In this document: positions 40,585 through 42,259 of the stretch, piece by piece
Layout of the letters: each line of letters starts with the position of its first letter
How positions within the stretch are numbered: position 1 is the stretch's first letter
Source: an uncultured Bacteroidota bacterium
GTDB lineage: Bacteria > Bacteroidota > Bacteroidia > Bacteroidales > P3
NCBI GenBank assembly: GCA_902776365.1
Contig: CACYPU010000015.1
Span: forward strand, 1 to 42,259
Direction: 5' to 3'
Length of the DNA: 42,259 bases
Position numbers and translations under genes: made by a program
Notes under the pieces: model-generated
What the model was told of the DNA's origin: nothing
The model's input: the letters and a program-made list of their open reading frames with translations, nothing else
The model's database searches: none

Positions 40585-42259
40585 CTATTCAGCGCGGAAC
40601 GACGTGAGGTCGGCCTCGGTGAAGTGCATGACGTAGTAGGACTTGGCGCAGACGTCTTCCTCGGTCATGCGGACGTAGACGTTGGCGCTCTTCTCGAAGA
40701 GTTCGGGGGCGCGGCTGGCGTCGTCGATGATAAGGAGGCTCATGATGATTTCGCAGGTCATGTCGTAGAGGCGGCGGGCCAGGAAGTCGTGCACCTCCTC
40801 GTTGTTGGCCTCTTTGACGTAGGCCACGGCCTTCTCGTAGAGGTCGATGAGCGGATCGATGCGGTCAAGCAGCGTAGCCATTTCACCTTTCACCTTTGAC
40901 CTTTCACCTTCCATCATGTCGCGCATCACCTGCAGGTAGGTGCCGTTGGTGACGTAGCGGATGGCAGCGACGACCTGCAGCTGGGTGGTGCCCTCGTAGA
41001 TGCTGAAGATGCGGGCATCGCGGTAGAGGCGCTGACTCTTGTACTCCATGATGAAGCCCGAGCCGCCGTGGATGCTGATGGCGTCGTAGGCGTTCTGGCT
41101 GGCGTACTCGCTGTTCATGCCCTTGGCGATGGGGGTGAAGGCGTCGGCCAGACGGCTGTAGGTCTTCATCTCGGTGCGCTCTTCGGGGGTGAGCTTGCGG
41201 TCGCGGGCGATGTCCTCGAGGCATTTGTAGAGGTCGACGTAGCGGGCGGTCTGGTAGAGCAGGCTGCGGCCGGCGTCGAGCTTGGCTTTCATGCGGGAAA
41301 GCATATCATATACCGCGGGGAAGTTGATGATTTTCTGGCCGAACTGGGCACGCTCGCGGGCGTAGGCCAGTCCTTCGTTGTAGGCTTCCTGCTCCACGCC
41401 GACGCTCTGGGCGGCGATGCCGAGGCGGGCGCCGTTCATCAGGGCCATCACATATTTGATGAGGCCCAGCTTGCGGTCGCCGCAGAGCTCCGCTTTGGCG
41501 TTCTTGTAGGTGAGCTCGCAGGTGGGGCTGCCGTGGATGCCGAGCTTGTGCTCGATGTGGCGCACGTCGACGCCGCCGTTGCGCTTGTCGTAGATGAACA
41601 TCGACAGGCCGCGGCCGTCCTTGGTGCCCTCCTCGCTGCGGGCAAGGACGAGGTGGATGTCCGAATCACCGTTGGTGATGAAGCGCTTCACGCCGTTGAG
41701 GCGCCAGCAGTTCTCCTTCTCGTCGAAGGTGGCCTTGAGCATCACACGCTGCAGGTCGCTGCCGGCGTCGGGCTCGGTGAGGTCCATACTCATGGTCTCG
41801 CCGGCACAGATGCGCGGGATGTATTTCTGGCGCTGCTCCTCGCTGCCGAACTCGTAGAGGGTGTCGATGCAGCTCTGCAGGCTCCAGATGTTCTGGAAGC
41901 CGGCGTCGGAGGCGCTGATGATTTCGCTCATCATGCTGAAGATGACGTTCGGCAGGTTCAATCCGCCGTAGCGGCGCGGCATGGAGACACCGTAGAGGCC
42001 GGCCTTGCGGGTCACCTCGAGGTTCTCCTTGGTCTTCGAGGCGTAAATCATGCGGTTGTTTTCCAGGTGCGGTCCTTCGAGGTCGACGCTCTCCGAGTTG
42101 GGCTCGATGACGTTGGCGGCCACATCGCCGGTGATCTCGAGGATGCGGCGGTAGTTCTCGATGGTGTCCTCGAAGTCCACGGGGGCATAGTCGATGCCCT
42201 TCTGGGCGTCCTCGTAATTCTTTTCGCGAAGCTCGACCAGGCGCTTCATTTGCGGATGC
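40585..42259 (-). CDS. Acyl-CoA dehydrogenase, 5' end outside the window
   Basis: At least 557 codons; the frame is open to the window edge, and the family in Bacteroidota starts about 20 residues before the Met at 42249, so the N-terminus is cut. Visible: YAPVDFEDTIENYRRILE, GETMSMDLTEPDAGSDLQ (FAD/acyl-CoA motif), WRLNGVKRFITNGDSD, GIHGSPTCELTYKNA, SIHGGSGFIMEY, and FSIYEGTTQLQ with the likely catalytic Glu. It oxidises an acyl-CoA to the 2-enoyl-CoA with FAD and is longer than the classical enzymes (C-terminal extension as in FadE-like/AcdA3 types). A 7-bp repeat (40881-40908) encodes GERSKVKGEMA near the C-terminus. Confidence 0.85.
   Translation of the reverse strand, partial: HPQMKRLVELREKNYEDAQKGIDYAPVDFEDTIENYRRILEITGDVAANVIEPNSESVDLEGPHLENNRMIYASKTKENLEVTRKAGLYGVSMPRRYGGLNLPNVIFSMMSEIISASDAGFQNIWSLQSCIDTLYEFGSEEQRQKYIPRICAGETMSMDLTEPDAGSDLQRVMLKATFDEKENCWRLNGVKRFITNGDSDIHLVLARSEEGTKDGRGLSMFIYDKRNGGVDVRHIEHKLGIHGSPTCELTYKNAKAELCGDRKLGLIKYVMALMNGARLGIAAQSVGVEQEAYNEGLAYARERAQFGQKIINFPAVYDMLSRMKAKLDAGRSLLYQTARYVDLYKCLEDIARDRKLTPEERTEMKTYSRLADAFTPIAKGMNSEYASQNAYDAISIHGGSGFIMEYKSQRLYRDARIFSIYEGTTQLQVVAAIRYVTNGTYLQVMRDMMEGERSKVKGEMATLLDRIDPLIDLYEKAVAYVKEANNEEVHDFLARRLYDMTCEIIMSLLIIDDASRAPELFEKSANVYVRMTEEDVCAKSYYVMHFTEADLTSFRAE
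40881..40908. repeat. 7-bp period repeat inside the acyl-CoA dehydrogenase gene
   Basis: TTTCACC, TTTCACC, TTTGACC, TTTCACC on the + strand; encodes GERSKVKGEMA on the minus strand in a variable linker. Confidence 0.85.

Overview
The window is a chromosomal segment of an uncultured member of the order Bacteroidales, probably from a gut or similar anaerobic community. Promoters follow the Bacteroidota pattern (TTTG, about 19 bp, TAnnTTTG) and most genes lack a Shine-Dalgarno sequence. The DksA-like protein has lost its zinc cysteines, a MurF-alanine racemase fusion is present, and there are type IX secretion/gliding genes (PorP/SprF, GldJ, a CHU_C-type secreted protein, a PorE-like protein). 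The type IX genes argue against Bacteroides sensu stricto. I cannot place the organism below order level.

Layout. 1-2743 (+): end of rpsP, rimM, a dksA-like gene and an OmpA-like outer-membrane protein. 2748-4439 (-): a fused dipeptide/oligopeptide ABC ATPase. 4547-5767 (+): ornithine aminotransferase. 5822-7222 (-): a GH29 alpha-L-fucosidase lipoprotein, sharing a bidirectional terminator with the aminotransferase gene. 7667-11869 (+): porP, gldJ and an OstA-like gene. 11953-17550 (+): grpE, dnaJ, a DUF2851 gene and murF-alr. 17754-20720 (-): a 988-residue secreted protein with a gliding-type C-terminal domain. 20894-24912 (+): lon and a PorE-like envelope protein, followed by tRNA-Pro(GGG). 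25148-27069 (-): murF and a small secreted coiled-coil protein. 27189-32189 (+): a four-gene envelope cluster (Omp85-like barrel, VanX-like dipeptidase lipoprotein, acyl-activating enzyme, unknown secreted protein). 32400-34173 (+): a broken dnaK. 34227-39431: an A/T-richer accessory island with a remnant of an HU-type gene, an uncharacterised four-gene membrane operon, a YoeB-type toxin-antitoxin pair and an AbiE pair. 39434-40468 (+): a nucleoside-hydrolase-like lipoprotein. 40585-42259 (-): an acyl-CoA dehydrogenase cut by the window edge.

How it fits together. The core segments serve the envelope: peptidoglycan precursors (MurF, MurF-Alr, a D-Ala-D-Ala dipeptidase-like lipoprotein), LPS export (OstA-like) and type IX secretion. 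Protein quality control is also well represented (GrpE, DnaJ, DnaK, Lon). The grpE, dnaK and lon upstream regions share TGNCA inverted repeats that could be one operator family.

Main unusual signals. (1) Degenerate tandem repeats, mostly with a 7-bp period, recur at more than fifteen places between genes and in frame inside genes, and are not seen in the accessory island. (2) dnaK has lost about 55 codons of its substrate-binding domain and is frameshifted. (3) Operator arms flank the AbiE -7 box exactly. (4) A 16-bp perfect palindrome abuts the porP start codon. (5) A 52-bp direct repeat flanks the YoeB module and a hairpin-rich stretch. (6) The four-gene membrane operon at 34631-36828 has no function I recognise.
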